NCBI RefSeq assembly: GCF_004327985.1
Contig: NZ_SJDL01000025.1
Coordinates: forward strand, 1 to 64,000
Source: Marinobacter halodurans
GTDB lineage: Bacteria > Pseudomonadota > Gammaproteobacteria > Pseudomonadales > Oleiphilaceae
DNA: 64,000 nucleotides
Direction of reading: 5' to 3'
The notes under the pieces were generated by a model. That model saw only the letters and a list, made by a program, of their open reading frames with translations, ran no database searches and was not told where the DNA came from. Made by a program: the position numbers and the translations under genes. Shown here in pieces: positions 43,652 to 52,934 of this stretch (positions are counted from its first letter, which is position 1; each line of letters begins with the position of its first letter).

Positions 43652-45760
43652 ATGAAATCCATCGCCAGCATCAGCCTCGGATCGTCCGAAGACGACTACA
43701 CCCTCGAGACCCACTTTCTCGGCGAGCCTGTCAAAGTGATGCGCCTCGGAGCCAACGGGGATCTGGAGAATGCCGGGCGGTTGCTGGAAAGCGTTCGGTT
43801 CCAGGTGGATGCCATCGGCCTCAGTTTTCCGGACACCGCCAGCGGCACGCTTCCCGCCAGCAAAGCAGCCAAGGTCGCCTACCTGAAACAACGGGCGCCG
43901 GATGCCTGCATTGGCACCGGAGAAGGCCTGCGGGGCCTGTTGCAGGAATGGGCGGTTCGTCACGTACAGACCACGCTGGGGCACTTCTTCGATAACGCCC
44001 GGGTGCTCATCCTGGATGGCCGCAGTCATTACCCCATCGCCCGGGCGCTTAAAGAACACACCGACAACCTGGCCTTCGCCAACCCGTCCCTGGATTTTGG
44101 GATTCCCCGCCTGCTGACATCGCTCGACCAGATGGACACCTATTCCACAATGGCCGACAAGCTTCTCGAACGCCCCGCTACCCGGTGGCTGCGCCGCACG
44201 ATCTCGCACAATCCGATCTGGAAACTCGGTAAACCGCTGTCTGACGGTGCCATACGTCATGCGGTGGCGGAATCCCACATCATCGTTGTCAGCCCGGATC
44301 AACTCCCTTTGCTGGGAAAAACGGATCTGGACGGCAAAACCCTCATGACATCCCGGGTCACCGGGGACACGCTGGCCTGGATGAAAGCGCACAAGGTCGC
44401 CATGGTGGTGGACGACAGCCCCTGGCTGGCTGGCCACCCGGTCGGTGTGAACGTCCTGGAGGCACTGATCTGCGCGACACACTCCCGCACCCCGGAACAG
44501 CTGAGCGCCGACGACTTTCTCCAGGCCATCCACGCCACGGGCATCGAACCACGGATCCTGTACCCGGACGGCTATCGACGGGTGAACCGGTTCGCCTTCG
44601 TGATCCACCCGCTGTCCCAGCAATACCTCACCAGGGCGCATCCGCTGGACTGGATCTCGGAAGTCTCCCCCAAGCCAATCATGAATCTGGTGGAGAAGGC
44701 CGTGGCTTATACCCCACCCTTCGTCTATTCCAAAGTGTCCGGCATTCACTCGCCCACCGGGGACGAAGCCGAGGGCTGGCTGATCACCGTGGGCGGTACA
44801 CCGCATGAAATCATGGCCCACCGACCGGAGTTCACCTACGAACGCCTGCTGGCCGCCGCCAGGCTGGCGAAAAAACTCGGGGCACAAATCATGGGGCTGG
44901 GCGCGTTCACCAAGGTAGTGGGCGATGCCGGCGTCACCGTGGCCCGACAGGCCCCCTTACCCATCACCACCGGCAACAGCTATAGCGCCTCCGGCGCCCT
45001 TTGGGCCGCGCACGAAGCGGCCCGCCGCATCGGCCGGGTGCGTGTCGGCGAGAGCGGCAAGCTCGCCGGCAATGCCATGGTGGTCGGGGCCACCGGGGCC
45101 ATCGGCTCGGTATGCGCCCGGTTACTGGCGAAAGCCGTGGAGACCATCTATCTCGCCTCGCCGGAGCCGGCCAAGCTGCTGGCCCTCAAGGAAAGCATCG
45201 AACAGGAAACCCCGGGCGCCCGGGTACATGTGGCCGCGACAGCGGACAAGGACGTGGCGGACATGGACATGATCGTCACTGCCACTTCCGGCGCCGGCAA
45301 GCGTATTCTCGACATCATGAAGGTGAAGCCGGGTTGCGTGATCACGGATGTGGCGCGTCCGCTGGACATCTCTGCCGAAGACGTGGCCAGGCGACCGGAT
45401 GTCCTCGTCATCGAATCCGGCGAGATCGAACTGCCCGGCAACGTCCAGATGAAAGACATTGGCCTGCCTCCCGGCATCGTCTACGCCTGCCTCGCCGAAA
45501 CCATCGTGCTCGCGCTGGAAGGCCGCTTCGAGAATTACACACTGGGGCGGCACATCGAGTGGGGGAAGGTGCAGGAAATCTACAAGCTGGGGCTGAAACA
45601 CGGCATGAAGCTGGCGGCGATTTCCGGCGTGAACGGTGCGTTTACGGATGAGGACTTTGAACGCGTGCGACAGCTTTCCGTCCCGGAACAGTTGCTGGAT
45701 GATCCAGCAACACAGTCGCACGACGTATCTGCCGAGGTCCCCTGCAATCGAAAGCCTTGA
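43652..45760 (+). CDS. Two-domain oxidoreductase with acyl-ACP-reductase (AAR)-like C-terminal half
   Basis: A 702-residue cytosolic protein. The last ~330 residues follow cyanobacterial acyl-ACP reductase closely in order: GLGAFTKVV, ITTGNSYSASGA, the NAD(P) loop VVGATGAIGS (477-486), ACLAETIVLALEG with Cys613 at the place of the AAR nucleophile, and ENYTLGRHIEW. The first ~350 residues (GLSFPDTASGTLPASKAAKVAYL) are not recognised. It is of the COG5322 predicted dehydrogenase kind. Reduction of an acyl thioester is inference. ATG at 43652 behind GAGGA. Confidence 0.75.
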   Translation: MKSIASISLGSSEDDYTLETHFLGEPVKVMRLGANGDLENAGRLLESVRFQVDAIGLSFPDTASGTLPASKAAKVAYLKQRAPDACIGTGEGLRGLLQEWAVRHVQTTLGHFFDNARVLILDGRSHYPIARALKEHTDNLAFANPSLDFGIPRLLTSLDQMDTYSTMADKLLERPATRWLRRTISHNPIWKLGKPLSDGAIRHAVAESHIIVVSPDQLPLLGKTDLDGKTLMTSRVTGDTLAWMKAHKVAMVVDDSPWLAGHPVGVNVLEALICATHSRTPEQLSADDFLQAIHATGIEPRILYPDGYRRVNRFAFVIHPLSQQYLTRAHPLDWISEVSPKPIMNLVEKAVAYTPPFVYSKVSGIHSPTGDEAEGWLITVGGTPHEIMAHRPEFTYERLLAAARLAKKLGAQIMGLGAFTKVVGDAGVTVARQAPLPITTGNSYSASGALWAAHEAARRIGRVRVGESGKLAGNAMVVGATGAIGSVCARLLAKAVETIYLASPEPAKLLALKESIEQETPGARVHVAATADKDVADMDMIVTATSGAGKRILDIMKVKPGCVITDVARPLDISAEDVARRPDVLVIESGEIELPGNVQMKDIGLPPGIVYACLAETIVLALEGRFENYTLGRHIEWGKVQEIYKLGLKHGMKLAAISGVNGAFTDEDFERVRQLSVPEQLLDDPATQSHDVSAEVPCNRKP

Positions 45761-45787
45761 GCGCTACTGCGGCCGTCATTCGACTTT

Positions 45788-46654
45788 CTACGCAATGGCA
45801 GACTTAATCCACTCGATAAACCGGATGGCCGCCAAACCTTTATTATCGGCCCCTTCGTTTAAATAAAACCCAAGTCTTGAATCGACAGGTAAGAAACGGG
45901 ACTCGACCAGGAGACCATCGCGCACCAAATGATCGCACAACGTTTTCGAAGCGAACACCAGTCCCCTACCGGCAATCGCCTGTTGAACCCCAAAAAGCTC
46001 CTGGTCGAATTCGGATTCCTTAATGAGCTCGTCGCTCAGGGCGTTCGTTTCCCTGAATGCTTCTATCGGCACCCTGGGTAAACCGGGGTTCTTCCACTTA
46101 CTGACAAATACCGCCAATCCTTTTGAAACGTCAACGTTCGACTCAATATAAGCCGGTGAACCGTATAAGTTATATTGCTCCCGAGTGAGAACCAGGTCCG
46201 GATCTATATTGGTGATATCGCCAAACCGGATACTGAGTTCATTGATTCTTTCCCGGGATCGGATCTCTGCCACTTCTCCGGAAACAATTTCCAATTCCGT
46301 TGAGCGAACGTTTTCATGAAACACTTCCAAACGGGGAAGAAGCCACAATGAAGCAAAGGACGACGTGGTCCTGATCGTCAGGACACTCCGATCCTGTCTG
46401 ATCCTTGCAACAACCTCGCTCAATTCACGCATGGCCCTGCTTGCCACGCCATACAGTTCCTGCCCATCCGGCGTGAGGGTGACGCCGGAAACCTCACGAT
46501 GAAAAAGATCCACCCCCAACCACTCTTCAAGCTTGCGGATCTGGTGGGAAACTGCCGTCGGGCCGACATTCAGTTCCTCCGCAGCGACCTTGAAACTCTG
46601 CCGTCTTGCCGAGGCCTCAAAAAACCGAACGGCGTTCAAGGAAGGTAGCTTCAT
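45788..46654 (-). CDS. LysR-family regulator, GcvA-like
   Basis: A 288-residue regulator. The N-terminal wHTH (LNAVRFFEASARRQSFKVAAEELNVGPTAVSHQIRKLEEWLG, in parts) is of the GcvA/AmpR kind, with a substrate-binding-type effector domain to residue 288. It is divergent from the AzoR-like gene with 107 bases between them, so it probably controls that gene. The sequence is more AT-rich than its surroundings, as is its partner, suggesting a shared origin by transfer. Confidence 0.92.
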   Translation of the reverse strand: MKLPSLNAVRFFEASARRQSFKVAAEELNVGPTAVSHQIRKLEEWLGVDLFHREVSGVTLTPDGQELYGVASRAMRELSEVVARIRQDRSVLTIRTTSSFASLWLLPRLEVFHENVRSTELEIVSGEVAEIRSRERINELSIRFGDITNIDPDLVLTREQYNLYGSPAYIESNVDVSKGLAVFVSKWKNPGLPRVPIEAFRETNALSDELIKESEFDQELFGVQQAIAGRGLVFASKTLCDHLVRDGLLVESRFLPVDSRLGFYLNEGADNKGLAAIRFIEWIKSAIA

Positions 46655-46761
46655 AAGCGATGATTTTTTCTCACCTTGAGTTTCAGGATTCTGGTTTGTT
46701 CGGTGCGCGCAAGCGACTTGATAATAAAAAAGAAATCAAGGCAACGCCAGGAGATGACTTA

Positions 46762-47418
46762 ATGAATATATTGAGAATTGATGCCAGCGCTCGCGCAGCG
46801 GATCAGGCGAATGAATCATACCGTTCCATTTCACGGTTAATGGCTGATCATTTCTTTGGAAAACTGGATGCAAAAGGAATTGAGTACACACTTATCCATA
46901 GAGACGTTGGAAAACATCCCCCTTCCATGCTCAGCGAGTTCTGGATCGAGTCATGCTTTACAAAAGAAGATAAACGTGGCTATTCCCATAAACAGGCACT
47001 TCTGGAATCCGATCTTCTTATCGACGAAGTGGACAAAGCCAATCTCATCGTACTCTCGACCCCAATGTATAACTACGGTATGCCGGCAACACTCAAGGCC
47101 TGGTTCGACCAGGTCATTCGAGTAAACAAGACCTTTGATTTCGACCCTGCTCGCGGTGAGTCACCACTCAGCCCCCTGCTGGGCGGAAAGTCCCTGATCA
47201 TTCTCTGGTCCTGCGGCGAATACGGATTCAGGGAAGGTGAGAATAAAGCCCATATGAACCATCTCACACCCCATATACGGACCGCATCAAAGTATCTGGG
47301 AGTTGAGGAAATCTTCGAGATCCAGGTGGAAGGTCAGGAGTTTGGTGACGAGAGGCACCGGCAGTCCAGGTCTGAAGCCATCGAGAAAATTGAGAGCCTG
47401 ATTCCGCTCCTTTTCTGA
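46762..47418 (+). CDS. FMN-dependent NADH:quinone/azo reductase (AzoR-like)
   Basis: A 218-residue flavodoxin-fold enzyme. MNILRIDASARA is the phosphate-binding start, and STPMYNYGMPATLKAWFDQVIRVNKTF, in parts, the FMN-ring region typical of AzoR. It reduces quinones or azo compounds with two electrons. The ATG at 46762 is eight bases after AGGAG; the frame is open upstream but without similarity. The divergent LysR gene is its likely regulator. Confidence 0.9.
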   Translation: MNILRIDASARAADQANESYRSISRLMADHFFGKLDAKGIEYTLIHRDVGKHPPSMLSEFWIESCFTKEDKRGYSHKQALLESDLLIDEVDKANLIVLSTPMYNYGMPATLKAWFDQVIRVNKTFDFDPARGESPLSPLLGGKSLIILWSCGEYGFREGENKAHMNHLTPHIRTASKYLGVEEIFEIQVEGQEFGDERHRQSRSEAIEKIESLIPLLF

Positions 47419-47477
47419 CCCGACATATCGACTTGCCGGTACCATCCAGGGCCCGGCAAGCCCGAACACGCGGAGGT

Positions 47478-48392
47478 TCAGTCCAGTCCAACGGGAACGT
47501 CCTGTAGTGCTTGACCGATCGTCTCCCGCACCCACCTCTGGGCCGGGTGAGCATGATTACGCTCGTTCCACACCATCCCCACGGAAAATCCGGCCGACTC
47601 AATCGGTGAGGCAACGACCTTGAGATCCCTGCGATCCCTGACCAACCGCTGCGGCACCAGCGCTACGAGGTCCGACTGGGTCACGATCCCGGGAATCAGC
47701 AGGAAGGATGCTGCCGAAAGCACGACGTTGCGCGAGTACCCCAGCACTTTCAGGGCCTGATCAACGGGCGTTGAAAAATGGCCCCCACTGAGCGAGACGA
47801 TGACATGCTCCAACTGGACGTAGTCGCCAATGGTCATGCCATCGAAAAGACGCGGGTGATCCGGGCGCCCCACCAACACATAGGTCTCGTTATACAGGTG
47901 TCGGTGCCTCAACGTGGGAGGGGCTTCTTCCGGAGTCATAAACGCCAGATCCACCTCGCCGCGGACCATCTGGGCCTCCAACCGGGCCGGTTCCAGATGG
48001 CGCAGTCCGATCCTTATCCCCGGCGCCTGACGCCTCAACGTGTTGATGACCGGCAAACCGACAGCCGCCTGGACATAGTCGGTACAGGCCAGCGTTATCG
48101 TCAGGCTGGTCTGTCCAGGATCGAAATGCTGATGGGTCGTCAGCGTGTCCCTCACCTGATCCAGCGCAAGGCGCAACGGAGACCGCAATTCCAGGGCTTT
48201 GGCGGTCGGGATCATGCCGCGATGGGCGGGAATCAGTAAAGGATCGTCGAACAGGTCCCGCAAGCGACTCAATTGGGCGCTGACCGCGGGCTGGCTCATG
48301 TGCAGGCGTGCCGCTGCCCGGGTGACATTCTGCTCGTCGAGCAAGGCCTCCAGTGTCGCCAGCAAATTGAGATCCAGCCTCTTGGTATCCAT
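47478..48392 (-). CDS. LysR-family regulator, NodD/SyrM-like
   Basis: A 304-residue regulator with wHTH (LNLLATLEALLDEQNVTRAAARLHMSQPAVSAQLSRLR, in parts) of the NodD/LinR subgroup, and an effector domain containing GEVDLAFMTPEEAPPTLRHR. It is divergent from the NAD(P)H:quinone reductase-like gene with 118 bases between. A remnant of a close relative of this gene lies at 49397-49467. Confidence 0.93.
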   Translation of the reverse strand: MDTKRLDLNLLATLEALLDEQNVTRAAARLHMSQPAVSAQLSRLRDLFDDPLLIPAHRGMIPTAKALELRSPLRLALDQVRDTLTTHQHFDPGQTSLTITLACTDYVQAAVGLPVINTLRRQAPGIRIGLRHLEPARLEAQMVRGEVDLAFMTPEEAPPTLRHRHLYNETYVLVGRPDHPRLFDGMTIGDYVQLEHVIVSLSGGHFSTPVDQALKVLGYSRNVVLSAASFLLIPGIVTQSDLVALVPQRLVRDRRDLKVVASPIESAGFSVGMVWNERNHAHPAQRWVRETIGQALQDVPVGLD

Positions 48393-48510
48393 AATTCATA
48401 TAGCTGCACAAAAAACCAATGATTTCATCAATAGCTCATTCTATTGCACGCTGACTCCGGCATCTATAGAAACCGGCTTCCCCGGCAAATCCTCGATAAG
48501 GAGCAGAGCA

Positions 48511-49317
48511 ATGAACAAGACTGCCCTGGTTGTCTACGCCCATCCAGAACCCACCTCCCTGACCCGCCGTTTCGTGATGGAAACGGTTGGAACGCTCGAG
48601 CAGTTGGGTCACACCGTCATGCAATCCGACCTCTATGGCATGAACTGGAAAGCCACCTTTGACGAGGCGGACTTTCCCTGCCGCATCAACAAGGATCGGC
48701 TCGCCTTCATCCAGGAGTCCGGGCACGCCTACGCGACCCGACAGCAGACACAGGACGTCGCGGAAGAACAGAGAAAACTGCTGGCCGCCGACGCGGTCAT
48801 CTTTCACTTTCCGCTTTGGTGGTTTGGCATGCCGGCGATCCTGAAAGGCTGGATTGACCGGGTTTACGCCTACGGCTTTGCCTATGGCTACAAAGGGGAA
48901 GGCAACCGCTACCGCTATGGCGACGGCATTCTCAAGGGCAAACGGGCCCTGCTCTCCGTCATGGTGGGCGGCCCTGCCAAGGACTATTCGCCCCGGGGCA
49001 TCAACGGCCCCCTGGAAGAGCTGCTCTTCCCCATCACACACGGCGCCCTCTTCTTCCCGGGCATGGATGTGTTATCGACCCACGCCGTCTATGGCACGGG
49101 CAAACTGGAACCATCGGTTGCGGAAGCGGAAATAAGCGCCTGGCGTTCACGTCTCGAACATCTCTTCGACGAGGCTCCCATCCCGTTCCGGCACCAAAAT
49201 GGCGGTGACTATGAGGGGCACGTACTTGCGGGGCACATCTCTTCAGGGAGAACGGGTCTGGCGATCCATGTCGACGAGGGGCGCGCTGATCAAGGCATTG
49301 ATCAATGCCAGACCTGA
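48511..49317 (+). CDS. NAD(P)H:quinone oxidoreductase (NQO1/KefF-like flavodoxin fold)
   Basis: A 268-residue flavoprotein. YAHPEPTSLTRRFV is the N-terminal FAD/FMN-phosphate site, and HFPLWWFGMPAILKGWIDRVY the ring-binding loop, both diagnostic of the NQO/MdaB group. It likely reduces quinones with NAD(P)H. Start ATG behind AAGGAG (eight bases). The 40 C-terminal residues (HVLAGHISSGRTGLAIHVD) extend past the usual end. Divergent LysR is the likely regulator. Confidence 0.9.
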   Translation: MNKTALVVYAHPEPTSLTRRFVMETVGTLEQLGHTVMQSDLYGMNWKATFDEADFPCRINKDRLAFIQESGHAYATRQQTQDVAEEQRKLLAADAVIFHFPLWWFGMPAILKGWIDRVYAYGFAYGYKGEGNRYRYGDGILKGKRALLSVMVGGPAKDYSPRGINGPLEELLFPITHGALFFPGMDVLSTHAVYGTGKLEPSVAEAEISAWRSRLEHLFDEAPIPFRHQNGGDYEGHVLAGHISSGRTGLAIHVDEGRADQGIDQCQT

Positions 49318-49396
49318 CATCTGTCAGCAACGGTGCTAAAAGCCCGTAAATTGTCGGAATAGATTGTCCTCCCGACCCCGCATGGCCTTTTCTTGA

Positions 49397-49467
49397 AGGT
49401 GCCGGTGCCGCAATGAAGTAGGAGCTTCTTCCGGGGTCCTAAGCGCCAGATCCACTTCACCGCACGC
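49397..49467 (-). pseudogene. LysR gene remnant
   Basis: Seventy-one bases align without gaps to the LysR gene at 47896-47966. On the minus strand they encode GEVDLALRTPEEAP then TSLRHRHL. Compared with GEVDLAFMTPEEAPPTLRHRHL of the intact regulator, 18 of 22 residues are the same. Nothing recognisable of the gene remains on either side, so this is a fragment of a former paralogue, in the same orientation. Confidence 0.75.
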
Positions 49468-49494
49468 CCATTAACGGATCTGAGGCACGAAACG

Positions 49495-49523
49495 GCGAAA
49501 CCGGGAGAGAACCATTTCCTACA
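49495..49523 (+). repeat. 29-bp dispersed repeat, copy 1
   Basis: Begins GCGAAACCGGGAGAGAACCA and ends TTTCCTACA. It matches the copy at 60755 at 25 of 29 positions with no gaps. The repeat is followed 40 or so bases on by AAATAAACC...CCCGG, a tail shared in loose form by all three copies. Confidence 0.6.
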
Positions 49524-49764
49524 GATCCACAGCCGATCAAATAAATCAGTCAGTTAAATAAACCTGCCCGGCTTTCTTTGTGATTATACCTTTCAGAGAG
49601 ACCGCCAATAAGTGAGCAAATACCCCAAAAGGGCACTGGCATTATCGACCTGTTCCATATAACTTGAAGATAACGGCCATTCATTGACGATATTGTATGG
49701 TAGTCGTTGGTAGAAAAAAGCATAGAGAACGCTCATATCCAACGATTTTGAGATAAAAATTGAG

Positions 49765-51576
49765 ATGAAACGCAAAACGGTTCTATTAGTCGATGACAAT
49801 CCCGGTAACCTCAAGCTGCTGGTTGATTCCCTTGAAGGGGAAAATCTAAACGTTGCCGTCGCCCAGCAGGGAGAGGAAGCGCTGCAACGCCTTCAACGTA
49901 CTCATCTAAAAAAACCAGACCTTATACTCCTGGATGTCATGATGCCCGGCATCGGTGGCTACGAAACATGTCGAAGAATAAAATCGGAGCCAGATCTTGC
50001 TGATATTCCCATCATATTTCTAAGCGCCCTGACAGATACTGATGAAAAGATCGCCGGATTCGCTATGGGAGCAGTAGATTACATAACAAAACCCATAAAC
50101 TGTGCTGAATTAATAGCCCGGGTCAATACGCATCTCGAACTATCCGATTTACGTAAAAGACTCGATCAGCGAATTAAAATGCGAACGCAGGAACTGGTGG
50201 ATGCCAACAATTCACTACGCCATGAAATAGAAGAACGACTGCGAGCAGAGAAGCAAATCAGGTATATCGCTACGCATGACCTATTAACAGATTTACCCAA
50301 TCGTGTATTGTTTGAGGATCGTCTTAACCAGTTATTTGTCCAAGCAAAACGGCGAAATGAAAAAGTCGTCCTAATGTTTCTTGACCTTGATCAATTCAAG
50401 ATTATAAATGACTCCTTGGGACATCAAATAGGAGACAAGCTAATACTTGAAGTCTCCAAGAGACTAAAAGGCGCTATACGGGCCGAAGACTCCATCGCAC
50501 GGTTTGGCGGTGATGAGTTTGCGCTTTGCTTCCCGACCCGAGACTGCCAGCAAGAAATCGAGCTCATCGTCAAAAACATTACTGACTCATTCAGGAAGCC
50601 ATTTATAATAAATGATCTCACCATTCACGCGAGTGCAAGTATTGGAATCGCCATCTATCCAGACGACGGAACCGATGCAGATACTCTCATGCGTAATGCG
50701 GATACGGCAATGCACCATGCCAAGCAATCTGGCAGAGCGGAGGCAAGGCAGTATACCGCCGAACTGAACAGGCATTTGCAGGACCACCTTAATTTATCGA
50801 ATCTGTTGAGAGACGCCATCGAAAATCACGAACTGTTTTTAGAGTATCAGCCGCAGGTTGATCTCAACACAGGAAAAATCATAGGTGCAGAAGCCCTTAT
50901 GCGATGGTCTCAAGGTGATGGTAGATTGGTTTCACCAGCAGAATTCATTCCTGTTGCAGAAGCGACGGGCTTGATTAAGGATCTTGGCGAGCTGGGGCTG
51001 CGTCTAAGTTGCCGGGAACTAAAGCGATGGATTGAGTCCGGGTATGATGATCTAAGCATGTCAGTTAATATCTCGGTCCCGCAACTGCACGCAACGGGCT
51101 TTGTAGAAACCATCGAGCATCTTGTCAACGAATTTAGAATACCGCCATCGCTCCTTAAACTGGAGATCACAGAAAGCCTGCTGATGGAGCATAGCGAAGC
51201 AATTCTGAATATATTAAAGCGCTTGAGTGATTTTGGAATCCAACTTTCCGTGGACGATTTCGGAACGGGTTATTCGAGCCTTGCCTATTTACAGGATTTC
51301 CCGGTCAACGACCTTAAGATCGACATTACTTTCATCAGGAATATTGGCACAGAGCATGGAAATGCGATTCCTTCAGCCATTATTGCCATGGCACACAGTC
51401 TCCACCTGAAAGTGGTGGCTGAGGGGATTGAGCATAATCGCCAGAGAGAGTTCCTGAGGTCACGGGGATGCGATTATGCGCAAGGCTTCCTTTATAGCCG
51501 ACCGGTATCGGGAGAGGAGTTCCTGGAAAAATGCAGTGAAGTGAACAGAGGTATCACGAGCGTCTCGCTTGGTTAA
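49765..51576 (+). CDS. Response regulator with GGDEF and EAL domains
   Basis: A 603-residue cytosolic protein of c-di-GMP turnover. Receiver domain 1-120 with Asp57 in LILLDVMMPG; coiled linker 125-165; GGDEF domain with intact motif at 248-252 (RFGGDEFAL) and an inhibitory-site RAED at 239-242; EAL domain with intact E376-A-L and DDFGTGYSSL. Both cyclase and phosphodiesterase could work, and the I-site would give product inhibition. The ribosome site is weak. The low-GC codon use matches the binding-protein and kinase genes after it; the hybrid kinase is a possible phosphodonor. Confidence 0.93.
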   Translation: MKRKTVLLVDDNPGNLKLLVDSLEGENLNVAVAQQGEEALQRLQRTHLKKPDLILLDVMMPGIGGYETCRRIKSEPDLADIPIIFLSALTDTDEKIAGFAMGAVDYITKPINCAELIARVNTHLELSDLRKRLDQRIKMRTQELVDANNSLRHEIEERLRAEKQIRYIATHDLLTDLPNRVLFEDRLNQLFVQAKRRNEKVVLMFLDLDQFKIINDSLGHQIGDKLILEVSKRLKGAIRAEDSIARFGGDEFALCFPTRDCQQEIELIVKNITDSFRKPFIINDLTIHASASIGIAIYPDDGTDADTLMRNADTAMHHAKQSGRAEARQYTAELNRHLQDHLNLSNLLRDAIENHELFLEYQPQVDLNTGKIIGAEALMRWSQGDGRLVSPAEFIPVAEATGLIKDLGELGLRLSCRELKRWIESGYDDLSMSVNISVPQLHATGFVETIEHLVNEFRIPPSLLKLEITESLLMEHSEAILNILKRLSDFGIQLSVDDFGTGYSSLAYLQDFPVNDLKIDITFIRNIGTEHGNAIPSAIIAMAHSLHLKVVAEGIEHNRQREFLRSRGCDYAQGFLYSRPVSGEEFLEKCSEVNRGITSVSLG

Positions 51577-51610
51577 TTCGCGGATCCATTGGCGAATTAA
51601 CCAAGCGAGA
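51563..51610 (+). terminator. 19-bp hairpin overlapping the end of the GGDEF-EAL gene
   Basis: A perfect 19-bp stem, 51563-51581 with 51592-51610 (arm TCTCGCTTGGTTAATTCGC), around a 10-base loop. The stop codon TAA lies inside the left arm. It separates the c-di-GMP gene from the binding-protein genes. No T tract follows; it may also stabilise the upstream RNA. Confidence 0.65.
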
Positions 51611-51965
51611 TAACAGCATCAGGAGGCCTGGATACGAAAACCTGGAATATTTTCTATAGTTATGCCATTTAGCCCCGGCTAGCCATCCAGGCCGAGAAGG
51701 AAGGCTTTATGAATGCCTGCTCATTTTCACCCAACACTTCGGAACGAGCCGCTGTCGTTCCATTCCACATGGCTCTCTTCATGGCCGTGTTTTGCAGTCC
51801 AAATACCCGCATCCCAATACCGACGCTCCCGCTGTCACTGATCATTCAAGGGTTACCTCCAACGGGTCATCCTTCAACCCGCTCAATCCGAGCGCACCGG
51901 TCTAACCCGAAGCGCGCCCTCTCTATTAACAAGTGGGAAATGAATCATCAGATAAGGGCACAGCC
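51611..51965. other. Intergenic region before the binding-protein genes
   Basis: About 355 bases. A 93-codon frame (51709-51990) has AAGGAAGG before its ATG but an unlikely composition and overlaps the next gene, so it is not called. The promoter of the binding-protein/kinase operon should be here; none is obvious. Confidence 0.4.
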
Positions 51966-52925
51966 ATGGCCAGAAAAACAATTCTTTTAGTCGTTGCTCT
52001 TCTCGCCGCCCTGGTTTCCATTCCGGCAAGCGCCGATGCAGCCTATACTGGGAAGAAGATCCTTTACGTAGGCTCCTACCACGCCGGTTACCCCTGGAGT
52101 GACGGCATTGTAAAAGGTATAGAGAGTGTCCTTAAAGACACCGGGGTCGAGCTGAAACGGGTTGAGATGGACACGAAGCGGAATACCTCCGAAGCGTTCA
52201 AGAAGTCCGCTGCCCTGAACGTTAAGGCCGAAATAGAGAACTTCAAGCCGGATGTCGTGATCGCCTGCGACGACAATGCCGCCAAGTATCTGATCATGCC
52301 CTATTATAAGAATGCCGATCTTCCCTTCATCTTCTGTGGCCTTAACTGGAACACATCGGTATATGGCTTTCCCTACGACAACGTAACGGGCATGGTTGAG
52401 GTCTCAATGATGCCTCAAGTCATAAAACAGCTGAGAAAGTATGCACGCGGAAACAGGATAGGATTTATTGGCGATGACACGCTAACCAGCCGAAAGAACA
52501 TTCAATACCATGCCGATATATTGAATATAAAGTATGACCAAATATACCTGGCGAAAAGTTTCTCTGAATGGAAAACCATGTACATGGAACTCCAAAGCCA
52601 GGTGGACATGGCCATAATCATAAATAATGCTGGCATATCCGATTGGGACGACGAAAAGGCCGTTGAGTTTGTAAGGCACAACACGAGCATTCCAACCGGT
52701 ACAAACAACACCTGGATGATGGCATTCTCACTTCTTGGCATTATAAAAATGCCGGAGGAGCAGGGGCAGTGGTCGGCCCAGGCAGCTCTTAAAATCCTTG
52801 ATGGTACGCCACCAAGTAAAATCCCCATCACTCATAACAAACAGGGAAAGCTGTATTTCAATATGAAACTGGGTAACATTTTCGGCATAGATACCGCTCC
52901 GGCTGGATCTATTGTCATAGAGTAG
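51966..52925 (+). CDS. Periplasmic binding protein, ABC_sub_bind (PF04392) type, copy 1
   Basis: A 319-residue secreted protein with signal TILLVVALLAALVSIPASADA. The family pattern of type-1 periplasmic binding folds is visible: KKILYVGSYHAGYPWSDGI, KPDVVIACDDNAAKYLIMPY, DLPFIFCGLNW, GFIGDDTLTSRKN. The ATG has AAGGG seven bases upstream. The next gene is a paralogue and the third a sensor kinase; no ABC permease or ATPase is present. It is likely a sensory ligand-binding subunit, which is inference from context. Confidence 0.87.
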   Translation: MARKTILLVVALLAALVSIPASADAAYTGKKILYVGSYHAGYPWSDGIVKGIESVLKDTGVELKRVEMDTKRNTSEAFKKSAALNVKAEIENFKPDVVIACDDNAAKYLIMPYYKNADLPFIFCGLNWNTSVYGFPYDNVTGMVEVSMMPQVIKQLRKYARGNRIGFIGDDTLTSRKNIQYHADILNIKYDQIYLAKSFSEWKTMYMELQSQVDMAIIINNAGISDWDDEKAVEFVRHNTSIPTGTNNTWMMAFSLLGIIKMPEEQGQWSAQAALKILDGTPPSKIPITHNKQGKLYFNMKLGNIFGIDTAPAGSIVIE

Positions 52926-52934
52926 GAACAGGTC

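Larger units (their letters stand above)
49318..49764. other. Spacer with LysR remnant and a dispersed repeat
   Basis: About 450 bases between the quinone reductase and the c-di-GMP protein. It holds the LysR fragment (49397-49467) and the first copy of the 29-bp repeat (49495-49523). From 49520 on it turns AT-rich, which marks the left border of the low-GC signalling island. The promoter of the REC-GGDEF-EAL gene must lie in 49560-49760. Confidence 0.6.

Noticed and set aside
51709-51990. 93-codon frame with a good AAGGAAGG ribosome site
   Set aside because: Proline-, serine- and threonine-rich without structure, overlaps the next gene's start in another frame, and resembles nothing known. 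Left out of the gene list.
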